Virus record (IMG/VR): IMGVR_UViG_3300030104_006429
Span: 1-40,737 of that record
Length of the DNA stretch: 40,737 nucleotides
Reading direction: 5' to 3' (one strand)
Origin: a virus
Shown: positions 30,453 through 38,410 of the stretch, in pieces
Layout of the letters: the number at the start of each line of letters is the position of its first letter
How positions within the stretch are numbered: the first letter of the stretch is position 1
Translations under genes and position numbers: made by a program
The notes under the pieces: model-generated
Database searches by the model: none
What the model saw: only the letters and a program-made list of their open reading frames with translations
Told to the model about the DNA's origin: nothing

Positions 30453-31032
30453 TGAATACCTCATCCAGTAGTTCGTTAAGCGCCGCACTCAGGGTTTCTT
30501 GAGCCTCTGACGACACCCGCCCCTCTGGCAGTGCCTGGTACAGAGTCGCCAGTGACGGGCCCATTGCATCCATCAGCTTGCCCTGCCGGTACGTGTAGGT
30601 TTTGCCGCGCCTGGTGGTTTTGCTGTTGCGAGTCGATAGCGCTGCCTTACGCTGACTACGGGCGTTGATAAAACCCGCCGCGACTTTGGTACCGCCCACC
30701 CAGTCAACAAGGATCTGCGCACGCGTACCACCTGCACCACCAACAACCCGGTGCCTGTAGCTGTAGTCTTTAACCAGGATGCCCGCACCCGAGAAATTAA
30801 CCCGTGCTGCAGGGTATTTCTTATCGGCTGGCTTGGCGACCATGTTGCGCAGCACAACACTCTGTTTTATGCCTGATTCACGGCTGAGCGCCCCGACCAG
30901 ATACGACGCCCGCAGAGTACGGGCGGCCGTGGTCGCAGCAGATCGGGCGATAGCGTCACCACGCGCCCCGAGCTTATCGAGCAGCGCGAGCGCATCCGTC
31001 ATGCCACTGAGGTTTGCTGATTGCACTGCCAT
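30445..31032 (-). CDS. Minor tail protein Z-like (tail completion)
   Basis: A 195-residue basic protein. AVQSANLSGMTDALALLDKLGARGDAIARSAATTAARTLRASY and the KTTRRGKTYTYRQGKLMDAMGPSLA region match the prophage minor tail protein Z / HK97 gp10-like group. Members join the tail to the head completion ring. It is adjacent to the tail terminator as expected. Confidence 0.7.
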   Translation of the reverse strand: MAVQSANLSGMTDALALLDKLGARGDAIARSAATTAARTLRASYLVGALSRESGIKQSVVLRNMVAKPADKKYPAARVNFSGAGILVKDYSYRHRVVGGAGGTRAQILVDWVGGTKVAAGFINARSQRKAALSTRNSKTTRRGKTYTYRQGKLMDAMGPSLATLYQALPEGRVSSEAQETLSAALNELLDEVFND

Positions 31033-31466
31033 CAGACCGGATCCGACCAGCGGACGCGGTGCCAGTCTTTACCGCGCCCCACCGACCAGTCGATGGATTT
31101 AAAGCAGTGGTCTGGATCAACCTTGTCCAGCGCCCACGACACCGCGGCATCGATCCAGAGCCAATTAAAAACCGCCGGGTGATGCCAGTACAGCGCCTTA
31201 CCTAACCGACTTGAGAGCGTCTCGCGACTGTCGTGCCACAACAGCGCATTCACCAGGCGATCAAACGCAATCCAGATGTGATACGCCTTTTTACCGACGA
31301 ATCGCCGCCAGCGAGGCACTGCCAACATCAGCGCCAGCGGGATACCCGTGAGCGGCAGCATCACCGGAACCAACACCAGCGCCAGTACGACACCGAGGCA
31401 TAAAAAAACCGCCGAGATGGCGGTTTGAATGATGTTGATATAACACCAACTGACCCTGAATTTCAT
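31032..31466 (-). CDS. Membrane protein inserted in the head-tail module
   Basis: The ATG at 31466 overlaps the previous stop (ATGA); 144 residues. A long hydrophobic region (IQTAISAVFLCLGVVLALVLVPVMLPLTGIPLALML) is followed by AFDRLVNALLWHDSRETLSSRLGKALYWHHPAVFNWL and DPDHCFKS. The ALLxxDxxETLSSRxGK and DHCxxS patterns recur in phage-encoded small membrane proteins. A membrane protein amid virion genes may act in lysis, exclusion or host modulation. The function is unknown. Confidence 0.6.
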   Translation of the reverse strand: MKFRVSWCYINIIQTAISAVFLCLGVVLALVLVPVMLPLTGIPLALMLAVPRWRRFVGKKAYHIWIAFDRLVNALLWHDSRETLSSRLGKALYWHHPAVFNWLWIDAAVSWALDKVDPDHCFKSIDWSVGRGKDWHRVRWSDPV

Positions 31467-31960
31467 AATGACTCCTGATCGTTTCGCGGTTGCTCCGCTG
31501 AATATTCGCTCAAATTGTCGAGCGACCAATCCGCACCAAGCACAAGCTCAATCGCCAGGTTTGCAGCGTCTGTCATTTCCTCAGGCACAGATGCAGCAAG
31601 GGTCGCGTTATCGAACTCGCTGCTCTGGAGCTTGCGCATAAACGTGATAGTAAAATCGATCTTTTCCCACTCAGTGAATAATCGGCGCGAGATCTCGTTA
31701 CCGGATTCATCAACTCCGCCGAGCAGCGGCTTAAATAACTGATACTCACGAAGAGTTAAATACCCCAGCGGGGTAAACGACTCGCCATCGTCATCGTGAA
31801 ACAGTTTCCCGCGATAGATATGCATTTCAAACGTCTGCCCGTTTTGAGATACATCCAGCACAGATAGCGGCGAGTGGTTTGCGTAATCAGAATGGATACC
31901 GGGAATAACAACAGAGACCATTTGATGATCGGGCAGATCTGCTGCTGTAATCAGGCTCAT
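31463..31960 (-). CDS. Hypothetical protein in head-tail module
   Basis: A 165-residue acidic protein, coupled to both neighbours. The segments MVSVVIPGIHSDYANHSPLSVLDVSQNGQTFEMH and the C-terminal EEMTDAANLAIELVLGADWSLD do not match a family I recognise. A structural or assembly role is possible from position. Confidence 0.55.
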   Translation of the reverse strand: MSLITAADLPDHQMVSVVIPGIHSDYANHSPLSVLDVSQNGQTFEMHIYRGKLFHDDDGESFTPLGYLTLREYQLFKPLLGGVDESGNEISRRLFTEWEKIDFTITFMRKLQSSEFDNATLAASVPEEMTDAANLAIELVLGADWSLDNLSEYSAEQPRNDQESL

Positions 31961-32739
31961 AGCGCGCCCTCTGCGTACTCAATAACTCTATCTCCGTCAC
32001 CTACCCAGAAATCATCGCCCGCTTTTCGGGTTATCGTCTCCCAATCACCGGGGAGTACGTTTTCGAGAATTGCGCCTGACCAGTCAGGATCATTCTCGTC
32101 AGCAATCGGGGACGCATAATTCCGCTGATAAATAGTATCGGGTTCGTCGAATCTCAGATCAGTGACTAACTCGCCTGTGTTGCGGTCACCGTTTTTCCAA
32201 ACTTTAAAGCTAAGGACATTTCCAGACATAGTACGAAAAGCTGTGGTGTCCCTCGCCCCTACTACACCGAGACCTACGGCACTAGACAGGTTCCAAGTGT
32301 CCGTGAGAAGTATATTTCCATCAACGTACAGGCTAACGACACCACCGGAATATACTACGCGAACATTGTGAAGCTTCCCGTCCGTAAATTTGGAAGTGTC
32401 AAAGGCAGACGCCTCCAAGACTGGCGTTACAAAACCAGAAGAGTCATACGCAAACAGCCGGAGTCCAGGGTTCACGTCAACAACTATAGCGGTCTGCTTT
32501 TCCAAGACACCCCCAAAGAGTGTTCCTGTACTAGAATCAAATTTTGCGCCCACCCACTCAATCTCAAAATCACTATCAAGCACTTCCGGCTCACTCAACG
32601 TCGCAAACTGAGTGCTGTTCATGTTCATAATTGCGCGGGTAATAGCACTCACTCGTCGATAGAACCGATCCGATGGATCTAACGGATTGCGCCAGGGCGA
32701 CAGGATGCCGCTTTTCTGAATTGCTTTTTGAATCGCCAT
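31957..32739 (-). CDS. LamG/concanavalin-like domain virion protein
   Basis: The ATG at 32739 overlaps the preceding stop; 260 residues. The central region (LFGGVLEKQTAIVVDVNPGLRL, KFTDGKLHNVRVVYSGGVVSLYVDGNILLTDTWNLS) has the signature of LamG-type jelly rolls, with GxxHxVxVxY followed by VxLYVDG. The domain usually binds sugars. The N-terminal 45 residues look like a virion-attachment part. It may decorate the head-tail region or contact host surface glycans. Confidence 0.65.
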   Translation of the reverse strand: MAIQKAIQKSGILSPWRNPLDPSDRFYRRVSAITRAIMNMNSTQFATLSEPEVLDSDFEIEWVGAKFDSSTGTLFGGVLEKQTAIVVDVNPGLRLFAYDSSGFVTPVLEASAFDTSKFTDGKLHNVRVVYSGGVVSLYVDGNILLTDTWNLSSAVGLGVVGARDTTAFRTMSGNVLSFKVWKNGDRNTGELVTDLRFDEPDTIYQRNYASPIADENDPDWSGAILENVLPGDWETITRKAGDDFWVGDGDRVIEYAEGAL

Positions 32740-33038
32740 CAGTACTGGTTCCAACTCACAGTAAATTCAGTACCGGTATCGGCTGGAGTGATGACGACAC
32801 TCTGCAGTGGCAAATTCGCATCAATCATCAGAATGCCGTTTTCTGGAATGACGTTTTCGCCATCGGCACCCGGATTGCGGGCAGTAGTACAACCCACCGG
32901 AACAACAGTAACGGTACATTCGCCCACGGAGCCCTCTGTCGCCAGGGCGATGCCAGTGTAACCGCCGTTAATGTCATCAGCGCTCAACGTGATCGCGCCG
33001 GTGTCCGTTTTGCTGCCTGAGAAATTCGTGACTTTCAT
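32739..33038 (-). CDS. Small virion-associated protein
   Basis: A 99-residue beta-rich protein (TGAITLSADDINGGYTGIAL, NGILMIDANLPLQSVVITPADTG). It lies between the head closure and LamG genes, overlapping the latter by one base. It resembles a small Ig-like decoration element. No family was recognised. Confidence 0.55.
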   Translation of the reverse strand: MKVTNFSGSKTDTGAITLSADDINGGYTGIALATEGSVGECTVTVVPVGCTTARNPGADGENVIPENGILMIDANLPLQSVVITPADTGTEFTVSWNQY

Positions 33039-33053
33039 CGTCGTTATCCGTTG

Positions 33054-33611
33054 TTAGTTTGATGGGTCGTGTTGCAAAAATGAGATCCAGCAGCGCGTCA
33101 GTACGCCGGTACTACGCTCTGGATCAAGTTGTTCTATTCGCCACAGGCTGCCTGCGGCGGTAAATTCGTGATTCACTTTCGGGAAGTAGTGGGCATTAAA
33201 GAACTCCGCCTGGCGCCGGGGCTCTGTTGCCTCAAGGTAGCCCTGTTCGCCTTCGGCTTCGGGTATGTAACCCAGCAACGCTACGCGGGTTTCTACTTCG
33301 CCACTGGTAGTGGTTACCGTGCACGCGTGCCCACGCAAGGCGTTGGCATTGATGAGCGAATCCATCTTTTTACCGTCGGGATTCGCTGCACTGTTGATGA
33401 TGTAAACTTCATCACCATTCACTACCGCCAGGCTATGGCCGTTTTTAAAATCTGGTGACCAGCGCGCCCGGATGGTGACGGCATGGCCGATCAGGCCCGG
33501 CTCTTTCGGGCCGTCGACTTTGTCTGCCACTACGCCAATCAGGGGCGTTGCGAGCACGTTACCGTCACTGTCACTCAGTGTCGCAGCGGTGTTCAATCTG
33601 CCTGCTCGCAT
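33054..33611 (-). CDS. Head closure / head-tail joining-like protein
   Basis: A 185-residue protein beginning MRAGRLNTAATLSDSDG, the usual opening of phage head-tail joining (stopper) proteins, with VTIRARWSP and SLWRIEQLDP later in the chain. An inserted segment (KMDSLINANALRGHACTVTTTS) makes it longer than typical ~110-residue stoppers. It lies directly downstream of the connector gene. Confidence 0.7.
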   Translation of the reverse strand: MRAGRLNTAATLSDSDGNVLATPLIGVVADKVDGPKEPGLIGHAVTIRARWSPDFKNGHSLAVVNGDEVYIINSAANPDGKKMDSLINANALRGHACTVTTTSGEVETRVALLGYIPEAEGEQGYLEATEPRRQAEFFNAHYFPKVNHEFTAAGSLWRIEQLDPERSTGVLTRCWISFLQHDPSN

Positions 33612-33613
33612 GG

Positions 33614-34162
33614 TTATCGCACCCGGTATGGTTGTATGAGTGAATCAACGTATTTGAGCTTGTTGGTTGCTACACCAACGACCTCAGATTCACGGTGTTC
33701 GTACATGGCGCCGATTTGCATCAGCATCCATTTTTTAAGTGGTGACGGCACGGCGGCCGCATCGGTGTAGCCCGCGTTGTATTGCACAATAACGCGCTTG
33801 CCGTAAAACAGCGGGCTGATGAGCAGCGCCTGGTCGCCTTTCCACAATTCGAGGTCGCCGCTCGCTACCAGAGCGGCGATGTCTTGTTCTTCGCCGTCGA
33901 TAGTGACACTGACCAGATCACCCACCGGCCACCGGATGAGATCAAGCTCTGCGGTGGCTTTGGTGTGCAGTTGCTGCCAGACCTGTGGCATGAGTGCCCG
34001 GCCCGTGGCGTTTTCTGCACGTTCACGCGCGGCGGCGATCAGCTGCGTCAGCAGGTCGTCGTGCTCGCTGTGGTTGATGCCGCCCCGGTCGGTTTTTACC
34101 TGCTCAAGGGTGAGCGGCTCTTCCGACGGCGCGGTAATCAGGGTGATGTGGTCAGGTGTCAT
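33614..34162 (-). CDS. Head-tail connector (gp6-like)
   Basis: A 182-residue protein matching the phage connector gp6/QLRG family: EPLTLEQVKTDRGGINHSEHDDLLTQLIAAARERAENATGRALMP at the N-terminus and IVQYNAGYTDAAAVPSPLKKWMLMQIGAMYEHRE near the C-terminus. It forms the ring below the portal. Confidence 0.85.
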   Translation of the reverse strand: MTPDHITLITAPSEEPLTLEQVKTDRGGINHSEHDDLLTQLIAAARERAENATGRALMPQVWQQLHTKATAELDLIRWPVGDLVSVTIDGEEQDIAALVASGDLELWKGDQALLISPLFYGKRVIVQYNAGYTDAAAVPSPLKKWMLMQIGAMYEHRESEVVGVATNKLKYVDSLIQPYRVR

Positions 34163-34175
34163 GGTCGCGGCCTTA

Positions 34176-34598
34176 TCAGTCGACGATGGTGCCGGTCAGT
34201 GGCGTAAACGGCTGGTCTTTGGCGTCTGCGCTCAGCACCAGTATGCCGGTTTTTACGCTACCACCTACGGTGGTGAGCTTGGCGCGCACGTAGCGGAAGC
34301 CGTTGTTAACGTCCAGCTCGTTGGCTTTCAGGTTGAGCTGCACTGGTGATTCAGCCACCAGGTCTACAGCGGTACGGCCTTCGATGGCTTTGGCATCGCT
34401 GAACGCATCAGTGGTGGCCTGTTCAAACTCAACCGTGCCAGAACCGGTAATGGCGCCAACAGCCAGCACGGCCATGATGTTGATGTGGGCACCCATATCG
34501 ACCGCGCCCGTTGGATAGGTGCTGTCGGCTGCATGGGTATCGGATTTGAGAGCCGCGATCACTGGCATACGCAGCGATGGTTTGAGATTCGGGTTCAT
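34176..34598 (-). CDS. Head protein downstream of capsid
   Basis: The ATG at 34598 follows AGGAGC; 140 residues. NPNLKPSLRMPVIAALKSDTHAADSTYPTGAVDMGAHINIM, with a central beta-rich segment VEFEQATTDAFSDAK, suggests a small decoration or head-stabilising protein. It lies between the capsid and connector genes. No family was recognised. Confidence 0.6.
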   Translation of the reverse strand: MNPNLKPSLRMPVIAALKSDTHAADSTYPTGAVDMGAHINIMAVLAVGAITGSGTVEFEQATTDAFSDAKAIEGRTAVDLVAESPVQLNLKANELDVNNGFRYVRAKLTTVGGSVKTGILVLSADAKDQPFTPLTGTIVD

Positions 34599-34673
34599 TG
34601 TATTGCTCCTGTGCAATAGTGTTTACCGGCACAGCTGGACCGGCAGAGATACTGTTAAACGTTCGGATCAGGG

Positions 34674-34696
34674 CAGCGGCTCAGGGTGAGCCGCTG
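34674..34696. other. Strong hairpin after capsid gene
   Basis: CAGCGGCTCA and TGAGCCGCTG are perfect 10-bp arms with a 3-nt loop, lying just downstream of the capsid stop. No T-run follows on either strand. It may protect the 3' end of capsid mRNA or mark an RNA processing point. Confidence 0.55.
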
Positions 34697-34705
34697 GGGT
34701 TAGGA

Positions 34706-35989
34706 TTAGGCGCGGGCACCAAGCTGGATGAAGTGAGTCCGCTTGTTCTGTGACTTAGCCGCCGCGTAAGGCTTGTCGAGGAAGGTGTCACCACCCACAC
34801 GCCAGCGCCAGCGGAACGCCTGTGCCGCCTGGTCAAAATCAACGTGCATTGACTGGGCAAAATCAGGGCCAGACTTGCGGTAACCGAAGTAGTAACCCTC
34901 CGGCACGATCAGCTGAACGTCACCTTCCGTTCCCGCTTCTTCTGCGTGCTCATCCCAGATCACCGGGCGACCCTTCAAAAGGGCATCTGTACCTTTGGTC
35001 ATTGACTGGTCGCGGCTGGAGAAGATCAGCGCATTGTCAGGGCCTTTCATCATTGCCAGCTGCTCTTCGAGGTCCGGGTTGATCAGCCAGACAGCCCGCT
35101 TACGAGCAGCTGGACTGAGGTGGCGCAGCATTGCGAAAATGTTAGCAGCCGTGACAGTACCCGCAGTCTGGCCAGTTTCTTTCGCAACCGTGATCATTGC
35201 GCCGCTCTTACGATAGCCACGGAGCTTACCCGCACCATCGCCATTGCGGATTGCTTCATTCACCGTCCAGCGCAGCAGCTCAGGTGCTTTAGACAGCAAG
35301 CGGTTACCCAAGCGCGGCGCATCTTCCAGCAGATCATCACTGACTGAAACGCGAATCTGAAGCGGGTTAACTTCAACCAGTTTTGAGTTAGTCGCATTCA
35401 GCTGGCTCTTTGGCACTTCGCCGCCACCGTTTTCCCAGTAGGCAACCAAACCCTGTGAATTCCACGGGGTGTCGATATTTTTGGGAATGCGAATTGCCTG
35501 CGCACCGGTTGGTTCAGAATCAACCATCGACAACAGGTCGCCGTGATCTTCTTCAAATACGTTGATCACCTTATTGCGGATCGCTACCGGGATTTCAAAG
35601 CCGTATTCACCGTTGTTGGTCATGTTGTCGCCAGCTACCAGCGTAAGGCGCTCATCAATCGCACCTGTGGCGGCCTTTTTTACAGCCATGAAGTATTCGC
35701 CTTCAGACTCAAAGCCGCCCATTGCTTCCAGCTTTTCGTCTTTCGGCTGAGCGTTGCCACCGATCGGTGCAGGCGTAGTTTTGCGACCTTGCAGGGTGCT
35801 AGTTTCGGCTTCGAGCGCATCGAACTGTTTTGCCTGGTCGATCTGCTTTTTCAGCTTGCCGCAATCAGCCGCCAGGGTTTCCAGCTCAGTCTCTTCAGCT
35901 TCGGTGAATTCACGGCCTGCCGCTTCAGCGCTTTCGCGAATCTCTTTGGCGCGGGCCAGTTTCTTTTGCAGTTTTTCGTGCAGGTTCAT
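34706..35989 (-). CDS. Major capsid protein, HK97 fold
   Basis: A 427-residue protein. The first ~65 residues are a charged coiled coil (LQKKLARAKEIRESAEAAGREFTEAEETELETLA), the delta or scaffolding region removed by the head protease. The rest carries HK97 capsid motifs (DLLSMVDSEPTGAQAIRIPK, EVNPLQIRVSVSDDLLEDA, FGYRKSGPDFAQSMHVDF). GGAG lies before the ATG. The 36000-36067 gap upstream shows no gene. Confidence 0.92.
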   Translation of the reverse strand: MNLHEKLQKKLARAKEIRESAEAAGREFTEAEETELETLAADCGKLKKQIDQAKQFDALEAETSTLQGRKTTPAPIGGNAQPKDEKLEAMGGFESEGEYFMAVKKAATGAIDERLTLVAGDNMTNNGEYGFEIPVAIRNKVINVFEEDHGDLLSMVDSEPTGAQAIRIPKNIDTPWNSQGLVAYWENGGGEVPKSQLNATNSKLVEVNPLQIRVSVSDDLLEDAPRLGNRLLSKAPELLRWTVNEAIRNGDGAGKLRGYRKSGAMITVAKETGQTAGTVTAANIFAMLRHLSPAARKRAVWLINPDLEEQLAMMKGPDNALIFSSRDQSMTKGTDALLKGRPVIWDEHAEEAGTEGDVQLIVPEGYYFGYRKSGPDFAQSMHVDFDQAAQAFRWRWRVGGDTFLDKPYAAAKSQNKRTHFIQLGARA

Positions 35990-36067
35990 AAGAACTCCTT
36001 TTACAGGTAATGGTTAGCCCCACCGGCCCGGATGGCAGTGTTGCTGGTTGGTGAAAATCGGGTTTAG

Positions 36068-36970
36068 TTAGCTGATGTTATGTTCGTATCTGGCGAACAT
36101 TTCAGCGGCCTGAGCGCGGGTCATGCCGTTACGTGGCTGGCTGCGTTTGGTCAGGCTGTTGAGGGTTGTTTCCAGTGACTGAATGCCATCGATCAGGCCG
36201 AAGCCTTCTGCTTCGTGTGCGAACCAGCTGCGGCCATCAGCCAGCGGCTTGAGGTTTTTTTCATCCATGCTACGACCAGTGATGATGACGGCCAGAAATT
36301 CTGAATACAGCTGATCTACCACGCGCTGCACTTCTGCCTGTTGGGCCTCAGTGACGGGCACGCCTTCAAGCCCGGTTGACTTGTGTTCACCGGTATCGAC
36401 CTTGATGACTTTGATGCCAGCGTTGTCGTACATTTTGCTGGAATCCCACAGCACAGTACGCACGCCAATGGAGCCAATAGTATTCATGCGGTGACTGGCG
36501 TAGATGGCAGTGGCTGGCGCGGCGATGTGGTAGCCCGCGCTGGCCAGGGTGCCTTCAATCTGCACCGTAACGGTTTTGTCTTGCACCGCTGCGGTAATTT
36601 CGTCGGTCAGCTCGTGCATTCCGCGCACGTCACCACCCGGCGTGTCCGACAGGATCACGATGTGATCAATACTGGCATCCAGTCGTGCCGCCCGCACCGC
36701 AGCACGCACATGCGCTGTGCTGCTGACGTAGCTGGATGGCCACGGGTACGATTTGAGCATGATGCCACGCACAGGGATGATGGCGACGTTGTCACGCACC
36801 ATGACGGGCAGGCCGTCGCGCTCTGCATCGGCCACTGGCCCGGCGCTGATCGCTGCGTATGGCTGCGCTTCAGGGTTGGCTTGACGCTCTGCCGCCAGCA
36901 GGCCCGCCAGCGAGTGGAGCTGACATTCACCCATGGCGCTGATGCCCCAGACTGCTGTTTGTTCAATCAT
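36068..36970 (-). CDS. Prohead protease, S49/SppA-ClpP-like
   Basis: The ATG at 36970 follows AGGAA and overlaps the portal gene by eight bases; 300 residues. The S49 domain shows the catalytic Ser in GTLASAGYHIA (S144), an SppA-like lysine in TGEHKSTG (K197) and the DTPGGDV oxyanion-type loop (109-115). It processes the capsid delta domain and scaffold during head maturation. The C-terminal RSQPRNGMTRAQAAEMFARYEHNIS tail may bind capsid. Confidence 0.88.
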   Translation of the reverse strand: MIEQTAVWGISAMGECQLHSLAGLLAAERQANPEAQPYAAISAGPVADAERDGLPVMVRDNVAIIPVRGIMLKSYPWPSSYVSSTAHVRAAVRAARLDASIDHIVILSDTPGGDVRGMHELTDEITAAVQDKTVTVQIEGTLASAGYHIAAPATAIYASHRMNTIGSIGVRTVLWDSSKMYDNAGIKVIKVDTGEHKSTGLEGVPVTEAQQAEVQRVVDQLYSEFLAVIITGRSMDEKNLKPLADGRSWFAHEAEGFGLIDGIQSLETTLNSLTKRSQPRNGMTRAQAAEMFARYEHNIS

Positions 36971-38231
36971 TGCCGGTTCCTGTTTTCTGTTGGATGGTGT
37001 TGCCGTTTTTGACGGCTTGTTCAAGGCTGACCATGTTGAGCGGGACCATTCGCAGGTCGCCACCCTCAACCTTGTTGCGATCTTCAAGGCTCAACACATC
37101 GTTAATGGAGTACACCCCACGATCCAGCATGGTTTTGTAATACTCCTGCCGTGTTTTCATATCGCCGCGCAGCAGGCTGTTGAAGTTGATTTTGTTGTAG
37201 AAGTTGCCACGCAGCAGTTTGGCGTTAACTTCCATTTCAAGGCGCACCGCCCACCGCATCAGGCAGTCGGTGACGTATTCAATGTTCTGCGCTTCGATAT
37301 TACTGTTGGTGCTGCGCTCAAGGTCTGCCAGCTTGTGTGGTGGCACACCGTACCAGCGACAAATTTCAGTAACACCGAACTTGCGCGACTCAAGAAACTG
37401 GCTGGCCTCTGGCGGAATGCCGATGGCCTTAAAGGTCTGGCCAGGCTCCATGATTTCAATGCCGCCATGATTGGCCGCACCACGGTGCGATTTAGCCCAC
37501 GTCTTTTTCTGGTTGCGCGCGGCGTCCGGGCCCCATTCTTCTGGCTGCTGAGCTTCGTCTTTCCACTCAATAACCCCACCAGGGATGGCGCCGTTACCGA
37601 AAAATGCCGCTGCGAATTGCTCCATTGCCAAGCCAAGGCTGATGCATTGTTTTGCAAACATGATCGGGCTGAGACCCACGACACCATCAACGCTGAAGCC
37701 TTTCAGGTGCAGCACGTCTTGAGGACGCAAATAGGTATTTGCAGCCCCGCCGTTGCTGATTTCGTACACTAACCGGCCTGCAGAATCACGGGTTGGGTTA
37801 ACGCGATCCCATTCAATTTGCCAGAGCGCACCGGGCTCACCACTGCGGACACGATCAATCTCTGCCAGGCCGTTACCGCCAAGCAATGCAGCCGCGATGA
37901 GCGACTGTTTAAAATCGAATGCATTGGTCTCTGGATTCGCCTGACGGTACAGCAGATGATCAACCGCGTGGCCTGAAGCAACTTCGCGCTTTTCACCTTT
38001 CTGCTCATGCACACGGTGCGGCATCATCGCGATGTGCTCACTGACCAATCGCACACAACCCCACACTGCGGAGTACGTCAGTGCGCTTTCTTCATTGACC
38101 GCCACGCCCGCAATCGGCTTGCGAAACGTAAAACCGAACAATCCACGGCCCGCAGGGGATCCAATAGGATCAACACCCGTCTTCCGGGCATCGAAATTCA
38201 GGCCAGCGCCGATTCCCTCGAAGAGGCTCAT
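36963..38231 (-). CDS. Portal protein (HK97 family)
   Basis: A 422-residue protein with the HK97 portal pattern: NEESALTYSAVWGCVRLVSEHIAMMP, DHLLYRQANPETNAFDFKQSLIAAALLGGNGLAEI, SNSNIEAQNIEYVTDCLMRWAVRLEMEVNAKLL. It forms the dodecameric channel for DNA packaging and head-tail attachment. ATGA overlaps the upstream small gene. Confidence 0.92.
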   Translation of the reverse strand: MSLFEGIGAGLNFDARKTGVDPIGSPAGRGLFGFTFRKPIAGVAVNEESALTYSAVWGCVRLVSEHIAMMPHRVHEQKGEKREVASGHAVDHLLYRQANPETNAFDFKQSLIAAALLGGNGLAEIDRVRSGEPGALWQIEWDRVNPTRDSAGRLVYEISNGGAANTYLRPQDVLHLKGFSVDGVVGLSPIMFAKQCISLGLAMEQFAAAFFGNGAIPGGVIEWKDEAQQPEEWGPDAARNQKKTWAKSHRGAANHGGIEIMEPGQTFKAIGIPPEASQFLESRKFGVTEICRWYGVPPHKLADLERSTNSNIEAQNIEYVTDCLMRWAVRLEMEVNAKLLRGNFYNKINFNSLLRGDMKTRQEYYKTMLDRGVYSINDVLSLEDRNKVEGGDLRMVPLNMVSLEQAVKNGNTIQQKTGTGND

Positions 38232-38410
38232 TCAGCACCCCCGCGAGCCATCAGCAGACCGAGCAACAACAGCAGAATGCCGACAGCCAGCATCGCAGGA
38301 CCAGAACCCAGAATCTGATACACACCGCCGCCGATCAGGCCCAGTGAGACCAGTAGAATGAGGTCCACTTTCTTGAGCGGGATACGGATTTTCGGGAGTT
38401 TCAGGTTCAT
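38228..38410 (-). CDS. Small membrane protein between TerL and portal
   Basis: A 60-residue protein with two hydrophobic stretches (VDLILLVSLGLIGGGVYQIL, AMLAVGILLLLLGLLMA) and basic N-terminus. ATGA overlaps on both sides leave no doubt about its operon membership. Small membrane proteins at this place are common but their role is unknown. Confidence 0.7.
   Translation of the reverse strand: MNLKLPKIRIPLKKVDLILLVSLGLIGGGVYQILGSGPAMLAVGILLLLLGLLMARGGAE

Noticed and set aside
36383-37012. 209-residue plus-strand frame opposite the protease
   Set aside because: Shadow frame; His/Val-rich composition is typical of antisense frames here.
36933-37772. 279-residue plus-strand frame opposite the portal gene
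   Set aside because: Shadow of the portal gene, without RBS or family pattern.
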